From Pseudoalteromonas umbrosa (lineage in GTDB: Bacteria > Pseudomonadota > Gammaproteobacteria > Enterobacterales > Alteromonadaceae): a DNA stretch of 64,000 nt. Positions 63,138 through 64,000 of this stretch are shown here, one piece after another. The position numbers and the translations under genes are program-made. The stretch covers positions 115,538 to 179,537 of the forward strand of contig NZ_JASJUU010000002.1 in assembly GCF_030125375.1 (NCBI RefSeq), read 5' to 3'. The notes under the pieces were generated by a model. It was not told where the DNA came from. It searched no databases and saw only the letters and a list, made by a program, of their open reading frames with translations. Positions within the stretch are counted from its first letter, which is position 1. Each line of letters begins with the position of its first letter.

Positions 63138-63601
63138 ACTAAGGGTCAATGATCAAACCTGCACATAAAGTGGCCACATCAATCAAAATACTACCTAACT
63201 TGGAGCCTTAATAAAATACTAGTTGAAATATCGTAAAGTAGCTAAAGCTTATGAGTATGAAGAGAAGGCGAATAGAGCCGGCTGTAACTACCCCATAAAC
63301 TGAAACAGTTCATAAGTAGGGTTTCTCTCAATATAAGAAGGAAATTTTACGATGCGAAAAAGTAAGTTCACCGAAACACGGATAGTCGGCATGATCAAAG
63401 AAACTTAATCGAGCGTACCTTTTGCAGGAAATAAACCATAAACATGGTGTTGGTCAAAGTACATTTTATAAGTGGCGTTCTAATATGGTGGGATGCAAGA
63501 TTCTGACATTAAAATTTAAAAAAGTTTGGAGATGAAAATCGTAAGCTAAAAGATACTAAAAAGTATTTAGATATAGGGGGATTTTGGCTTTTCAAAATAA
63601 G
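63138..63601. other. Intergenic region with an IS remnant
   Basis: This 464-bp stretch has no intact gene. Its right half is a broken IS3-type orfA, described separately. The left part (63138-63280) shows nothing I can name. Confidence 0.6.
63352..63590 (+). pseudogene. Decayed IS3-family transposase orfA
   Basis: ATG at 63352 reads MRKSKFTETRIVGMIKET then stops, the classic N terminus of IS3-family orfA. Shifting frame near 63405 gives EINHKHGVGQSTFYKWRSNMVG, the HTH of OrfA, and further shifts near 63495 and 63512 give MQDSDIK and KKFGDENRKLKDTKKYLDI, the leucine-zipper-like tail. At least three frameshifts break it. AAGGAA precedes the ATG. No orfB follows; the region then runs into tRNA genes. 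A possible left end (TGTAACTACCCC) lies at 63283. Confidence 0.78.
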
Positions 63602-63677
<76 letters not shown>

Positions 63678-63689
63678 ACACTATAAGAA

Positions 63690-63765
63690 TGGTGCCCAGA
63701 GGCGGAATCGAACCACCGACACGAGGATTTTCAATCCTCTGCTCTACCGACTGAGCTATCTGGGC
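63690..63765 (-). tRNA. tRNA-Phe (GAA)
   Basis: The minus-strand 76-nt tRNA starts GCCCAGATAGCTCAGTC and ends in the encoded CCA. The anticodon loop TTGAAAA gives GAA. It is upstream, in transcription order, of tRNA-Thr(TGT). Confidence 0.97.
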
Positions 63766-63806
63766 AAAATGTTGACTAGGGCTATTCTAATTGAACGGCC
63801 AATACA

Positions 63807-63840
63807 GTTTCAAAAACTTTATATCAGAGTTTTTTGAAAC
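63807..63840. repeat. Inverted repeat in the spacer between the tRNA pairs
   Basis: GTTTCAAAAACT (63807-63818) and AGTTTTTTGAAAC (63828-63840) are complementary apart from one extra base. It lies between the two Phe-Thr cassettes and could be a terminator or a processing structure. Confidence 0.5.
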
Positions 63841-63881
63841 GTATTTATCTAAATACAGCGACTCGCTGATTTAAAATTAAA

Positions 63882-63957
<76 letters not shown>

Positions 63958-63968
63958 ACACTTAATAA

Positions 63969-64000
63969 TGGTGCCCAGAGGCGGAATCGAACCACCGACA
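63969..64000 (-). tRNA. tRNA-Phe (GAA), second copy, cut by the window end
   Basis: The 32 bases visible equal the 3' part of the first tRNA-Phe (encoded CCA to the T arm). The 5' part with the anticodon is outside. The 11-nt spacer to the adjacent tRNA-Thr mirrors the first cassette. Confidence 0.9.

Overview
The window looks like chromosome of a marine gammaproteobacterium of the Alteromonadales, most like Pseudoalteromonas. The evidence is the AT-rich spacers, the dacA-ybeD-lipB-lipA order, the nrdR-ribD-ribE-ribBA-ribH-nusB-thiL-pgpA order, thrABC behind a leader peptide, a secreted multidomain chitinase, and several very large beta-propeller cyclic-di-GMP proteins. The genus is an inference; no 16S gene is present. 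Most of the window is core chromosome. The only clear mobile-element trace is a decayed IS3-type orfA beside tRNA genes at the right end.

Layout. 0-2.3 kb: end of dacA, ybeD and the lipoate genes lipB-lipA. 2.3-8 kb: a secreted protein of unknown function; a divergent pair of HTH regulators (one with an S24 LexA/CI-like domain) whose spacer is studded with TGCGTAA words; and a GH18 chitinase with a small secreted partner. 8-14.9 kb: a YghU-type glutathione transferase, a VOC protein, a Nif3-like protein, cmoM, a membrane-linked winged-helix/receiver protein, a TetR gene divergent from an old-yellow-enzyme reductase with three palindromic operators, and a rhodanese. 15-18.6 kb: polyhydroxyalkanoate genes phaB, a phasin and phaC. 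18.7-24.7 kb: a gluzincin peptidase with an FHA-DNA-binding regulator, an orphan solute-binding protein and a propeller diguanylate cyclase.

24.7-37.1 kb, all on the minus strand: the riboflavin/nusB/thiL/pgpA cluster with two internal intrinsic terminators, then glyA, and thrABC with an attenuator and a 19-residue Thr/Ile-rich leader peptide. 37.2-48.4 kb: a divergent response regulator and histidine kinase, rdgC, an HDOD protein, an M49-like lipoprotein, a HIT protein, an M17 aminopeptidase, a CstA-type transporter and dinB. 48.4-63.1 kb: a membrane protein, an aldo/keto reductase, a Nudix hydrolase, a chemoreceptor with a C-terminal Cys triplet, a Pat-type protein acetyltransferase, a voltage-gated-type channel, a DUF3283-GNAT-propeller/PAS/GGDEF/EAL operon, a solute-binding protein and a DUF1289 protein. 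63.2-64 kb: the IS remnant and two tandem tRNA-Phe/tRNA-Thr cassettes, the last cut by the window edge.

The best candidates for undescribed biology are the TGCGTAA-marked two-regulator locus (3.4-4.8 kb), the winged-helix/TM/receiver protein (11.7-12.5 kb), the FHA regulator with its peptidase (18.7-20.5 kb), and the large propeller c-di-GMP protein with altered active-site motifs (57-61.4 kb). I did not see a CRISPR array, an intact prophage or a recognisable defence island.
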